Of a stretch of DNA of 64,000 nucleotides, positions 29,549 through 40,780 are shown in pieces (position 1 is the stretch's first letter; each line of letters opens with the position of its first letter). Source of the DNA: Sphingopyxis sp. 2PD. Lineage in GTDB: Bacteria; Pseudomonadota; Alphaproteobacteria; Sphingomonadales; Sphingomonadaceae. Where the stretch lies: the NCBI RefSeq assembly GCF_005503695.1, contig NZ_SCMU01000015.1, positions 1 to 64,000 of the forward strand. The letters run 5' to 3'. A model generated the notes under the pieces. It ran no database searches, was not told where the DNA came from, and saw nothing but the letters and a program-made list of their open reading frames with translations. The translations under genes and the position numbers were made by a program.

Positions 29549-30696
29549 TCCAGCGCTGGATTGGCAAAGAAGGTCGCAATTTCCTGACGCTCTCGGTCGC
29601 TAAGTTCGGGGCGCCAGATGTCGAAGATCAGCACGACGCGATCCTCGTGGCTGTTGTTCCATGCCTCATGCTCGATCGTGTCGTCAAAGATCAGCAGCTT
29701 GCCTTCTTCCCACTGCCGCACGTCATTACCGACGCGAAAGGCGCATTGCGGGGGCACGATAAGCGGCAGGTGGCAGATCAGCCGGGCGTTGTGCATCCCG
29801 TTGTGCGGGGCAATCCGCGCGCCGGGGCGGAGCAAAGAGAACATCACCGTCGGCGAGCTCGCGATCCAGGGCAGCGGTACGGCATTCACTGCCTCCCAGG
29901 TCCTGGGGCAGCGGGCGATGACATCGTCCGACAGCGCACCATTTTCGGCAAAGAACAAGGTGCTCCAGTCGCTATTGTCGAGCAATGGATTGGCGTCGGC
30001 GCGCGCCCGATCGACGTGGGACGTCATATAGGGCCGGAATCCGTCGCCCCCCGCCGCGAGCAGCGCCACAAGCTCGTCGCGGATGGCACCGGTCGCAGCC
30101 TCAAGCGCCGAAGCCCAAGCGAACGCGGCAGGGTCGTAAAACTGGATCTGCGGCAGCTCGGGGACGTAATAGCCCGTGGGTTCCTGCACAAAGATGCGCT
30201 TGCGGCCCGCGAGTATGTCGAGCGACTGCTGGAAGCGGGGACTGCGGGCGTCGGGGGGCAGCCCGGCATCGATGAGTTTGGCTTCGCGCTGCTCGACAAT
30301 GCGCGCCTTGAACGTCGCGACCCATGTTTCCGCGCGCTGCACTTCGCTGTGCAGGTCGGGTGGCAGCTCCTGGCGCTGGGCAACAAGAAGGGCGATTTCA
30401 TAGCGTTGCAGCGCATTGCGATCATCGCCAGCATGGGCGCGGCAGTCACCCTTCATGATGTGTCCGCGGACCGCTTGCGGTTCGAGGGCGAGCAATTGAT
30501 CGAGCGCGGCTTCTTCGGCAACGCGATCGCCATCCGACCGGCAGGCGACCGCGAGGAGCAGCCAAATCTGCGCATTGGCGCGGCCGCTCTGCGTGATTGT
30601 TTCGAAGCGCGCGCGGGCGATGGCCGATTGCCCACGCTGGAGTGCATCGACGCCTTCTTTTGCGAGGCGTTCGGCATCGTGATTGCTCAGCTGCAA
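29545..30696 (-). CDS. aspartyl/asparaginyl beta-hydroxylase domain protein with TPR N-terminus
   Basis: A 383-residue protein. The N-terminal 130 residues form TPR-like helices. The C-terminal domain has PHNGMHNARLICHLPL and IEHEAWNNSHEDR, the two His-containing iron segments of the Asp/Asn beta-hydroxylase fold. It starts at TTG 30696, preceded by AAAAGGACAGG 9 nt upstream. That ribosome site lies directly after the terminator of the TonB receptor gene, so expression depends on read-through. It overlaps the next oxygenase by 4 nt. Confidence 0.82.
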   Translation of the reverse strand: MQLSNHDAERLAKEGVDALQRGQSAIARARFETITQSGRANAQIWLLLAVACRSDGDRVAEEAALDQLLALEPQAVRGHIMKGDCRAHAGDDRNALQRYEIALLVAQRQELPPDLHSEVQRAETWVATFKARIVEQREAKLIDAGLPPDARSPRFQQSLDILAGRKRIFVQEPTGYYVPELPQIQFYDPAAFAWASALEAATGAIRDELVALLAAGGDGFRPYMTSHVDRARADANPLLDNSDWSTLFFAENGALSDDVIARCPRTWEAVNAVPLPWIASSPTVMFSLLRPGARIAPHNGMHNARLICHLPLIVPPQCAFRVGNDVRQWEEGKLLIFDDTIEHEAWNNSHEDRVVLIFDIWRPELSDRERQEIATFFANPALD

Positions 30697-30716
30697 AACC
30701 TGTCCTTTTGAGCAAA

Positions 30717-30746
30717 GAAAAGGGGCCGGAACAACGTCCCGACCCC
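30717..30746 (-). terminator. rho-independent terminator after the TonB receptor gene
   Basis: On the minus strand GGGGTCGGGA pairs with TTCCGGCCCC (two GU wobbles, 10 bp) around CGTTG, followed by TTTTC. The next gene's ribosome site starts within a few bases of the T-run. Confidence 0.8.
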
Positions 30747-30770
30747 CAATCTATTTCGATCGCGTCGCGA

Positions 30771-33700
30771 TTAGAAGCGGGCGCGAGCGCCAGCGTAAAC
30801 CGTACGACCACGGAAGCTGTAGATCGCGCTACCCGCACCCGTTGCCGTGGTACCCAGCGGCGGCATCTTGTCGAGGATGTTGTCCATCCCGACGTAGAAG
30901 TTCAGGTTCGGGCCGCCCGCTTCCTTGTTCACGTCCCATTCGAAGCGAAGGTCGTGATAGAAAACGGCCGGATATTTTTCGCGGTCGGCAAAGTCGATGT
31001 TTGCCGGCGGCAGACCGTTCAGCTCGTTCAGATCTTCATAGGTGGTGAGGAGCATCGGGCCGATGTAGCGCAGACGGTAGCCCAGCGTGAACGGACCCTT
31101 TTCGAAGTCGAAGTCCCAACGGAATTCGTCCTTCGGGTCGCCCAGCTCGCCCAGGATCCGGTTTTCGAAGTCCGGATTGACCGAGTCCTGGAAGTTGCTG
31201 ACCGTCAGGTTGTGGGTGTAGATGAGGTTCGTGTTGAACTTCACCGAACCCAGATCGGTGCGATACGACAGGTTGACGTCGATACCTTCGCGAACGCGCT
31301 TGGCGAAGTTCACCGGCGCCACGATCAGCGAGTTGCTGACGATACGGCCCGATGCGTCACCCGCACTGTTCGGCCCGCCGCTCAGGTTACGCGTGAACTG
31401 GCCGCAGAACACGTTGTTCAGATCCGCCGAGTCGTAACAGCTGTTCACGATTTGCTGTGCGGTCAGCGCCACGATGATACCGTTCACCTTGATGTCGTAA
31501 TAGTCGACCGACAGGTTCAGGCCCGGGATGAAGCGCGGCTGAATGACCACACCATAGGTGTAGCTGTCCGATGTTTCCGCGGTCAGGTTCGGGTTCGAAC
31601 CGCTGACGATCGCCAACGACTGGGTGATGTCGGTCAGATTGTTGAGGAACGCACCCAAGGCCGCCGTACAGTTGGCCAGACGAACGCCCGAACCGCGCTG
31701 CGCGGGGTTACAGGGATCGACGAAGTTCGGCGCGAAGTTCGGGACCAGCGGGAATGCGGTTTCCGACACGTTCGGTGCGCGAACGGCGCGGCTGTAGTTG
31801 CCGCGGAAGCGGATGTCTTCGACCGGCGCCCAGTCGAGACCGGCGTTGTACGAATACACCGTGCCGACGTTACCCTGATATTTGGCAACGCGACCCGCAC
31901 CGCTGATCGTCAGTTCGTGCGCAAACGGCACTTCCTTGAGCAGCGGCAGCTGAAGTTCGCCGTACAATTCCTTCACCTTGAACGTATTCGGTTCAAAGCT
32001 CGGGATCGAGACGCCATTGGTGAAGCCGTCGGTCACGAACGCATCCTGCTGATAGAAAGCGTTTTCTTCGCGATACTCGGCACCGATTGCGAAGCGGACC
32101 GGGCCGCCCGGCAGGTTGAAGAAGCCGCTGGTATCACCCGAGACGAAGCCCGACAGCACGAGCTGGTCGAGGCCCGAACGCGCCGTGAAGGTGCGGGCGA
32201 AATAGTTCTTGGCGGCCGTGTTGTCCTGCGATCCGAACGGATTGTAGGGAACGCAGGCAGCAATATCGGCGGCGAGGCGAGCAGCATTGCGCGCCGCGAT
32301 TGCAGTCGAAACAGCGTCGGTCCGCTGGATCGGCAGCGCCGCGGTCGGGTCGAACTGCGAACGGCACTGGATCTGGCCGGTCACCGGGTTGCGGCCCGCG
32401 TCCATCGACAGCATGAAACGCTGGCGATCGAGGAAGCCGTCGGTGGTGATGGCTTCCTTGAACTTGCCATAGTTCGCCGAGATTTCGTAGCTCCAGTCTT
32501 CGTTGAACGTGCCGCGAAGGCCGCCAACCACGCGCCACGTGTCGCGCTGGAACGCTTCGTCACGAAGCCCGACGTCAAGCAGGTTACGCGCCAGAACGAA
32601 GCGGTAGCTGCCGTTGTTGATGTTGGCGATGTCCGTTGCGGTCAGGTTGCCGCCGGCGGGGCAGGTTACCTGAAGGTCGGTGCGGCACCCCGACGCGAGG
32701 ATCGCGTTGGCGAGCGTCGTGCGATCGGCCGGGTTCAGGAACGGGTTGTCGATGCGCGGACGTTCGCGGAAGTCGAACGCCGACTGCACGCCCTGGAAGA
32801 ACGACGGACCGGCGTTGTTGCCGAGTGCGTTCACACGGTTCCACTTGGCTTCAAGGAAGACTTCAGCGGCTTCGCTGAACTCGTAGCGCGACAGCATGTT
32901 GAAGTTGTAGCGTTCGGTGAACGGCAAAACCGACAGGGTCTTGCCTTCGCGACCGGTCTGGCCATTGCCGCCGACGATCCCACCAATGATGCCCGAGCCG
33001 AAGCGCGTGCCGGTCTGCTGAACCAGACGGCCATCGTTGGTGAAGATATAGGTGCAGTTATACGGTGTGCCGTTGCTGTTCGGGCCACCGTTATTCGCTG
33101 CCGTACCGCGGCCGCAGGCTGCGGCAGGCGTATTCTGCTGGTTGACGGGGATCAGGCCGTTGAAGTGGATGCTGGCGCTGCTCAGGCCACGGAAAAAGGT
33201 GCGATCGGGGAAACCGTCGCCACCGTTGACGATACCGGCGCCGGCATCGGCATCGATAACGCCAAAGCCGTTGTTCAAGCGGAATTCCGGAATGTCCGAC
33301 GCAAAAACGCGGTCATTGCGCGCATATTCGGCGTGCAGCGTGATGTTGCCGCGATCTTCGGCAAAATTCTTGCCGACCATGCCCGAGATATACTGGTTCC
33401 CGCCGAAGCCCGAATCGGCCACACCGGCCTGGGCGCGCAGCTGGATGCCTTCATAGTCGCGGCGGAGCACGAAATTGACGACGCCGGCGATGGCGTCCGA
33501 ACCGTAAATCGCCGAGTTACCGCCGGTAACGATGTCGACGCGCTCGATGAGGTCGTTCGGGATGGTGTTGATGTCGGGCGACACGGCGTTGTTGAGGATG
33601 TCGGCCGGGACGTGACGGCGGCCGTTGACCAGAACCAGCGTGCGCTGCGTGCCGAGACCGCGAAGGTCGAGGAGGTTCAGACCGGCGATGCCGATGCCGA

Positions 33701-33992
33701 GGCCCGGGTTCTGCTGGGCGAAGGTGCTGCGCAGCTGGGGAAGATCGTTCAGCGTGTCACCAATATTGGTCTGACCCTGCTGGAAAAAGCTCTCGCCCGT
33801 GATCGACGTGATCGGCACGGTCGATTCAAGGTTCGGACGGCGGATGCGCGACCCGGTGACGACGATGGTGCCTTCATCGGCGGTCGCTGCTTCGTCGGCA
33901 GGCGCGACGGGATCCTGGGCCATCGCCGGCATGGCGCTGAACAAAGCGAGAGTCAGGGCCGAGCCCCGCACTAGCAGGCTAGTCTTCTTCAT
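30771..33992 (-). CDS. TonB-dependent receptor
   Basis: A 1073-residue outer-membrane receptor. It has a signal peptide ending in MPAMAQ, a plug starting with IVVTGSRIRRPNL and PITSITGESF, and a long barrel that ends in an aromatic Phe (YAGARARF). The size is large, as in sphingomonad/Caulobacter receptors for peptides, glycans or other polymers. No FecA-like signalling extension is visible. It is transcribed from the 34-kb gap leftwards. Two coupled 2OG oxygenase genes lie right after its terminator, which suggests a related uptake and modification system. The substrate is unknown. Confidence 0.93.
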   Translation of the reverse strand: MKKTSLLVRGSALTLALFSAMPAMAQDPVAPADEAATADEGTIVVTGSRIRRPNLESTVPITSITGESFFQQGQTNIGDTLNDLPQLRSTFAQQNPGLGIGIAGLNLLDLRGLGTQRTLVLVNGRRHVPADILNNAVSPDINTIPNDLIERVDIVTGGNSAIYGSDAIAGVVNFVLRRDYEGIQLRAQAGVADSGFGGNQYISGMVGKNFAEDRGNITLHAEYARNDRVFASDIPEFRLNNGFGVIDADAGAGIVNGGDGFPDRTFFRGLSSASIHFNGLIPVNQQNTPAAACGRGTAANNGGPNSNGTPYNCTYIFTNDGRLVQQTGTRFGSGIIGGIVGGNGQTGREGKTLSVLPFTERYNFNMLSRYEFSEAAEVFLEAKWNRVNALGNNAGPSFFQGVQSAFDFRERPRIDNPFLNPADRTTLANAILASGCRTDLQVTCPAGGNLTATDIANINNGSYRFVLARNLLDVGLRDEAFQRDTWRVVGGLRGTFNEDWSYEISANYGKFKEAITTDGFLDRQRFMLSMDAGRNPVTGQIQCRSQFDPTAALPIQRTDAVSTAIAARNAARLAADIAACVPYNPFGSQDNTAAKNYFARTFTARSGLDQLVLSGFVSGDTSGFFNLPGGPVRFAIGAEYREENAFYQQDAFVTDGFTNGVSIPSFEPNTFKVKELYGELQLPLLKEVPFAHELTISGAGRVAKYQGNVGTVYSYNAGLDWAPVEDIRFRGNYSRAVRAPNVSETAFPLVPNFAPNFVDPCNPAQRGSGVRLANCTAALGAFLNNLTDITQSLAIVSGSNPNLTAETSDSYTYGVVIQPRFIPGLNLSVDYYDIKVNGIIVALTAQQIVNSCYDSADLNNVFCGQFTRNLSGGPNSAGDASGRIVSNSLIVAPVNFAKRVREGIDVNLSYRTDLGSVKFNTNLIYTHNLTVSNFQDSVNPDFENRILGELGDPKDEFRWDFDFEKGPFTLGYRLRYIGPMLLTTYEDLNELNGLPPANIDFADREKYPAVFYHDLRFEWDVNKEAGGPNLNFYVGMDNILDKMPPLGTTATGAGSAIYSFRGRTVYAGARARF

Positions 33993-34527
33993 AATGTTAT
34001 TCCCCGGTTGCCGTTCAAAAGATGAGAGTGAACGGGTTGCCCTCTAAAAAGACAAAAAATTCGAGCGGCACAAGCTTTTGATGAAATTTTGATGTGATTT
34101 TTGTGGCACCGGTTCAACTCGGTCGAGGGTTGTGCCATTTTCGCAACAGGTCGGCAGACGGGCCTCCGATAGGGCGTTCATGCGGCCAGTCGAAGGTGCG
34201 GTAATGAAGTTCCGTCGAATGGGATTTTTCACGCCGTTTATGCCAAAATTGTAATTTCAGAAGAAACTAAATTACGCAAGGTGCCTTGCGCGCCTTTGGT
34301 GGCGTGGTTGCAAGCGCTCGCGGGGGCTTGGCCGCTTGCCGACGCTGCAATGCACAACCATCACGTACGCGCATGTCGCGGACGCCGAATCGACCGCTGC
34401 CCGCATCGCCGGACCGTAGGTCGCGCATGTTGCGATGCATCATAATTTGGTGCTAATGCACCGATCAAACATTTATCCCGCGCGGCGCAGTCGCCAGGAT
34501 GCGGTACAACAAGGAGCGCGGGTCAAG
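33993..34527. promoter_or_regulatory. 535-bp divergent intergenic region (TonB receptor / phaR)
   Basis: AT-richer than the rest, with no convincing gene: a 62-codon minus-strand frame at 34044-34232 lacks family features. The receptor leader (minus strand) carries GGGGAATAAC before ATG 33992. Short palindromes such as CTGCAATGCA (34344-34353) near phaR recall the GCAG/CTGC-type sites bound by PhaR proteins, but this is weak. No RNA gene or terminator was recognised. Confidence 0.4.
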
Positions 34528-35064
34528 ATGGCGAAGTCCAAGGCGGCGGCGGACGATGGCGTCGTCACGATCAAGAAATATGCCAACCGGCGGCTCTATG
34601 ACACGGAACGCAGCTGTTACATCACGCTCGAAGATCTGGGGACGATGGTCCGCGACGGGCGCGAATTCCGCGTCGTCGATGCCAAGAGCGGCGAGGACAT
34701 TACGCATAATGTGCTAACCCAGATTATCATGGACGAGGAAACGCGCGGCGAAACGCTGTTGCCTGTCAATTTCCTGCGCCACCTGATCGGCATGTATGGC
34801 GACAAGATGCAGTCGATGGTACCGCAATATCTGGAAGCATCGATGACCGCCTTCCGCAAGAACCAGCAGGATGTCCGTGCGGCGTTCGAAGGCGCGCTGG
34901 GTTCGAACCCGCTGGCCGAGCTTACGCGGCGCAACATGGAAATGTTCCAGCAGGCCGCGGGGGCATTTATCCCGGGCGCGGGCGGTGCGAAGGCCAAGGA
35001 CGCCGAAATCGCGGCGCTGAAGGCCGAAGTGGCGGCGCTGAAGGCCGAACTCGCGAAGAAGTGA
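34528..35064 (+). CDS. phaR: polyhydroxyalkanoate synthesis repressor PhaR
   Basis: A 178-residue regulator. The N-terminal PHB_acc_N domain has IKKYANRRLYDTERSCYITLEDL-like signature residues (about 15-40), and the central PHB_acc segment reads LRHLIGMYGDKMQSMVPQYLE. The C-terminus is a coiled Ala-Glu-Lys stretch (KAEVAALKAE). PhaR represses phasin genes and senses stored PHB. No PHA synthase gene is adjacent. ATG 34528 was chosen for the AAGGAG 11 nt upstream; an in-frame start at 34435 is unlikely. Confidence 0.92.
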   Translation: MAKSKAAADDGVVTIKKYANRRLYDTERSCYITLEDLGTMVRDGREFRVVDAKSGEDITHNVLTQIIMDEETRGETLLPVNFLRHLIGMYGDKMQSMVPQYLEASMTAFRKNQQDVRAAFEGALGSNPLAELTRRNMEMFQQAAGAFIPGAGGAKAKDAEIAALKAEVAALKAELAKK

Positions 35065-35111
35065 CAGATGGGTGCCGCGGCGCCCTCAACGACAGAAAAA
35101 TCGGATATTTC

Positions 35112-36638
35112 ATGGTCAAACATGCGCTCAGCGTAACCCGGCAGGCCGACTTTGCGGCCTGGTATCAGGACGTCATTGCCGAAGCCGATCTCGCCGAGGA
35201 ATCGGGCGTGCGCGGCTGTATGGTGATCAAGCCGTGGGGTTATGGCATCTGGGAACGCATCCAGACGGTGATGGACGCGGCGATCAAGGATGCCGGGGTC
35301 CAGAACTGCTATTTCCCCTTGTTCATACCCTTGAGCTTCTTTGAGAAGGAAGCCGATCATGTCGATGGTTTCGCAAAGGAAATGGCGGTCGTTACCCATC
35401 ACCGCCTGATCGGCGACGGCAAGGGGAAGCTGGTCCCCGACCCCGAGGCAAAGCTCGAAGAACCGCTGATCGTTCGCCCCACGTCGGAGACGGTGATCGG
35501 CGCCGCGATGAGCCGTTGGGTACAGAGCTGGCGCGACCTGCCGCTGAAGGTCAATCAATGGGCCAATGTCGTGCGCTGGGAGATGCGCACGCGCATGTTC
35601 CTGCGCACCAGCGAGTTCCTGTGGCAGGAGGGGCATACCGCGCACGCCGACAAGGACGATGCGATGGCGGAAACCTTGCGCGCGCTCGAAATGTACCGTG
35701 CCTTTGCCGAGGATGTGCTGGCGATGCCGGTCGTCGCGGGCGAAAAGCCCGAGAATGAGCGCTTCCCGGGCGCGGTCGCGACCTATTCGATCGAGGCGAT
35801 GATGCAGGACGGCAAGGCCTTGCAGGCGGGCACCTCGCATTACCTCGGTACCGGCTTCGCCGAGGCCGCGGGCATTCGGTATCAGGATAAGGACGGCGGT
35901 CATTCGCTGTGCCACACGACGAGCTGGGGCGTGTCGACGCGCATGATCGGCGGCGTGATCATGACGCACGGTGACGATGATGGCCTGCGCTGTCCGCCGC
36001 GCATCGCGCCGCACCAGATCGTTATCGTGCCGATGCTGCGCGACAATGACGAGGACGCCGCGATCCTCGATTATTGCCGCGACCTCGAGGCGCAGCTGAA
36101 AGCGCTCGACGCGTTCCGCGAACCGGTGCGGGTACTGCTCGATACCGGCGCGAACAAGGCGCAGACCAAACGCTGGGGCTGGGTCAAGAAGGGCGCACCG
36201 ATCATCGTCGAGGTCGGCCCGCGCGACGTTGCGGGCGGCAATGTGGCGATCATCCGCCGCGACCGGCTGTACAAGGATGACGGCAAGCTCAATTCGGCGT
36301 TCATCGCGAAGGGCGATTTCGTCGCCGATGCGGTCGCAACGCTCGCCGACATCCAGACGAGCCTCCACGCCGAGGCGAAACAGCGCCTCGACGCGAATAT
36401 CCGCCGCGACGTCACCGACCTCGCCGCGCATTTTGCGGGCGACGAAAAGTTCGTCGGCTGGGCCGAAGTGCAATGGTCGCGCCCGACCGGCGCGGCGCTC
36501 GACAAGATCGTCGAGCAACTCAAGTCGCTGAAGCTCACGATGCGCAACACGCCGATGGACGCCGCGCCCGCCGACGGTGCCTGCTTCTTCACTGGCGAAC
36601 CGGCGGTCGAGCGGGTGCTGATCGGGCGGACCTACTGA
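35112..36638 (+). CDS. proS: proline--tRNA ligase, archaeal/eukaryotic-type
   Basis: A class II aminoacyl-tRNA synthetase of 508 residues. IKPWGYGIWERIQ and the FPLFIPLSFF motif-1 region, then RPTSETVIG and the TRMFLRTSEFLWQEGHTAHA motif 2, define the core; the C-terminus ends with an extra domain and a terminal Tyr. This is the archaeal/eukaryotic-like (type 3) form with no bacterial editing insert, not the alphaproteobacterial short form. Start at ATG 35112; an earlier frame start at 35061 overlaps the phaR stop but lacks homology-like sequence. Confidence 0.93.
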   Translation: MVKHALSVTRQADFAAWYQDVIAEADLAEESGVRGCMVIKPWGYGIWERIQTVMDAAIKDAGVQNCYFPLFIPLSFFEKEADHVDGFAKEMAVVTHHRLIGDGKGKLVPDPEAKLEEPLIVRPTSETVIGAAMSRWVQSWRDLPLKVNQWANVVRWEMRTRMFLRTSEFLWQEGHTAHADKDDAMAETLRALEMYRAFAEDVLAMPVVAGEKPENERFPGAVATYSIEAMMQDGKALQAGTSHYLGTGFAEAAGIRYQDKDGGHSLCHTTSWGVSTRMIGGVIMTHGDDDGLRCPPRIAPHQIVIVPMLRDNDEDAAILDYCRDLEAQLKALDAFREPVRVLLDTGANKAQTKRWGWVKKGAPIIVEVGPRDVAGGNVAIIRRDRLYKDDGKLNSAFIAKGDFVADAVATLADIQTSLHAEAKQRLDANIRRDVTDLAAHFAGDEKFVGWAEVQWSRPTGAALDKIVEQLKSLKLTMRNTPMDAAPADGACFFTGEPAVERVLIGRTY

Positions 36639-36658
36639 TTTAGGCGTTGCGAGATTTG

Positions 36659-36686
36659 GTTCGCACAAAGACACAAAGACACGAAG
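36659..36686. repeat. left inverted repeat flanking the GxxExxY gene
   Basis: A 28-nt arm made of the direct unit ACACAAAG/ACACGAAG (GTTCGCACAAAGACACA...). Its inverse at 37077-37104 matches at 26 of 28 positions. Confidence 0.85.
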
Positions 36687-36696
36687 GGGGCAGGGC

Positions 36697-37121
36697 ATGG
36701 ATATCGAACAGCTCTGCACTATCGTCGTCGATTGCGGCTTCAAACTTCATCAGGATATTGGCCCCGGCTTACTGGAGTCGGCCTACGAAGCGATGTTGGC
36801 GGCCAAACTGTGTGCATTAGGACTAAAAGTCGATCGGCAGGTACCGATCGACTTGACCTACGACGGCATTGCCATTCCCAACGCCTTTCGGATCGATTTG
36901 CTGGTCGATGATAGGGGCTTGATAGAGCTCAAGTCGAGCGAGACAACCGCCCCGGTTCATGCGAAGCAGGTTATTACTTATTTGAGATTAATGGGTTTGA
37001 CCCACGGATTTGTCATGAACTTCGGTACCCCGACATTTAAGGAAGGCGTCCGGCGCCTGCTGAATGACCCGACGCTCTTCGTGTCTTCGTGTCTTCGTGC
37101 GAACAAACTGCGCGACGTCGG

Positions 37122-37125
<4 letters not shown>
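36697..37125 (+). CDS. GxxExxY family protein (PD-(D/E)XK-like)
   Basis: A 142-residue protein. The family motif is GLLESAY near residue 28. The nuclease-like core is FRIDLLVDDRGLIELKSSE (D..ExK, near residue 68-86), followed by QVITYLRLMG. GxxExxY proteins have this fold but no settled function. The last 13 residues are encoded by the right inverted repeat (37077-37104). The stop overlaps the rnr start (ATGA). Base composition is more AT-rich than the neighbours. It looks like an inserted cassette between proS and rnr. Confidence 0.88.
37077..37104. repeat. right inverted repeat flanking the GxxExxY gene
   Basis: A 28-nt arm, CTTCGTGTCTTCGTGTCTTC followed by GTGCGAAC, that is the inverse of the left arm at 36659-36686 with two mismatches. 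It lies inside the 3' end of the coding sequence. Confidence 0.85.
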
Positions 37126-39443
<2,318 letters not shown>

Positions 39444-39470
39444 CTCTCCCTCCCTGCAAGGGAAGGGAGA

Positions 39471-40268
39471 TCACTTGCCCGCCAATTTCTGCAACAACGC
39501 TGCACTCTCTGCATCCGCCGGAAAAAACGCTTCGATCGCCAGTTCCGACAGGGTGATATCGACCGGCGTTCCGAAAATCGTCACCGTCGACACGAATGAA
39601 ATCCGCCCGGCATCGGTGTCGAGGATCAGCGGGACCGCGATGCTGCTCGCGTGGCTGTCGCGATGTTCGGCGCTGTGGTCGTCGCTCTGCACCGCATAAC
39701 TCGCCAGCTCGTCGCGCAGCGCGATCAATCCGGTATCGGCGCTTGTCGCAATCTGGACGTCGATCCGCTCCAATATATGCGCGCGCCACTCGCCATAGTT
39801 GACGATCTGCGGCGCCAGCCCCTCGGGATGCAGCGCGATGCGCAGCACATTGACCGGCGGGGCCAGCAGCGCGGGCGCGACCTGCGCGGTGAGGATCGCG
39901 ATCGCGCCGTTCGCGGCGACCAGGTTCCAGTGGCGATCGACCGCGAGCGCGGGATAGGGCTCGTGACCCTTCAGCACATGCTCGACGATCGCGCGCACCC
40001 CCGCCATTTCGGGACTGTCGAGCGGACGTTCCTGATAGTCTGGGGCATAGCCCGCGGCGAGGAGGAGCGCGTTGCGGGCGCGGTGCGGGACTTCCAGACG
40101 ATCGGCGATCCGCTGCAACATCTGCGCGCTCGGTTTTGACCGCCCCGTTTCGATAAAGCTCAAATGCCGGGTCGACATCTCGGTGTCGAGCGCCAGGTCC
40201 ATCTGGCTCATCCGGCGGCGGCTGCGCCATTCGCGAAGTTGGGCGCCCAAGGGTGCGGGTTGCATCAT
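39471..40268 (-). CDS. XRE family transcriptional regulator with MmyB-like ligand domain
   Basis: A 265-residue regulator. The helix-turn-helix at residues 5-60 reads RRMSQMDLALDTEMSTRHLSFIE. A C-terminal PAS-like (MmyB-type) domain has VDRHWNLVAANGA and ends LAIEAFFPADAESA. Related proteins bind small ligands and often control a neighbouring oxidoreductase or transporter gene. Here it is divergent from the 130-residue membrane protein. ATG 40268 or the adjacent ATG 40265 may start it; the frame runs further upstream without a good start. Confidence 0.85.
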   Translation of the reverse strand: MMQPAPLGAQLREWRSRRRMSQMDLALDTEMSTRHLSFIETGRSKPSAQMLQRIADRLEVPHRARNALLLAAGYAPDYQERPLDSPEMAGVRAIVEHVLKGHEPYPALAVDRHWNLVAANGAIAILTAQVAPALLAPPVNVLRIALHPEGLAPQIVNYGEWRAHILERIDVQIATSADTGLIALRDELASYAVQSDDHSAEHRDSHASSIAVPLILDTDAGRISFVSTVTIFGTPVDITLSELAIEAFFPADAESAALLQKLAGK

Positions 40269-40313
40269 CGTCTCCTTTGCCGCGAGAGCTATACCCCGGC
40301 TTTCTGCTTTTCC

Positions 40314-40330
40314 ATTACCTTGCGCGTAAT
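40314..40330. promoter_or_regulatory. possible operator ATTAC-N7-GTAAT
   Basis: An inverted repeat (ATTAC / GTAAT, 7-nt spacer) sits between the divergent regulator and membrane-protein genes. It is short, so it is only a candidate site for the adjacent regulator. Confidence 0.35.
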
Positions 40331-40387
40331 CGACTGGCGGCGTTCCGCGCGGCAGACGGAAGGGGTCATCCCGAAAGGAGAACCCCA

Positions 40388-40780
40388 ATGTCGCTTTTCA
40401 ATCTCAAGAACACGCTGATTATCGATGCCATCACCTGCACCGGATTGTTCGTCTTTTGCGTCTTTGCAACTGCGACGGTCGCCACCCTGCTCGGCCTCCC
40501 CTCCGAACTGGTGACCGTCGCAGGCTGGATCGGGTTGCCGTCAGCGTTGCTGATGCTGTTCGTCGCAAGCCAGAAGGCGCCGAACAAGGGGCTCGCCAAC
40601 CTGATCGCGGTCGGCAATCTTGGCTGGGTCATCGCAAGCTTTGTGGTGCTGGCGATGTTCGCGGCCCAGATGACCGCGATCGGCATCGCAGTTGTTTTTG
40701 TGCAGGCGATCGGCGTGCTGTTTTTTGCGATTTACGAAGCGAAGGGCGCGGCGGCATTGCCGCGCACGATTACCGTCTAA
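40388..40780 (+). CDS. four-helix membrane protein, divergent from XRE regulator
   Basis: A 130-residue protein with about four hydrophobic helices (residues 8-30, 40-62, 68-95, 98-118). AAAGGAG 8 nt upstream supports ATG 40388; a longer frame from 40253 has no such site. No recognised function. Position next to the regulator suggests it is that regulator's target. It ends convergently, overlapping the stress-protein gene by 4 nt. Confidence 0.7.
   Translation: MSLFNLKNTLIIDAITCTGLFVFCVFATATVATLLGLPSELVTVAGWIGLPSALLMLFVASQKAPNKGLANLIAVGNLGWVIASFVVLAMFAAQMTAIGIAVVFVQAIGVLFFAIYEAKGAAALPRTITV

Noticed and set aside
30597-33974. An 1125-codon plus-strand frame across the TonB receptor
   Set aside because: It is antisense to a receptor with a signal peptide and a plug; its composition is shadow-like.
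34044-34232. A 62-codon minus-strand ORF upstream of the receptor
   Set aside because: No ribosome site, no conserved features, in an AT-rich region; best read as part of the intergenic gap.
36659-37104. A CRISPR array suggested by short repeated ACACGAAG/CTTCGTGT units
   Set aside because: The units are directly adjacent with no spacers, form only two inverted arms, and bracket a gene.
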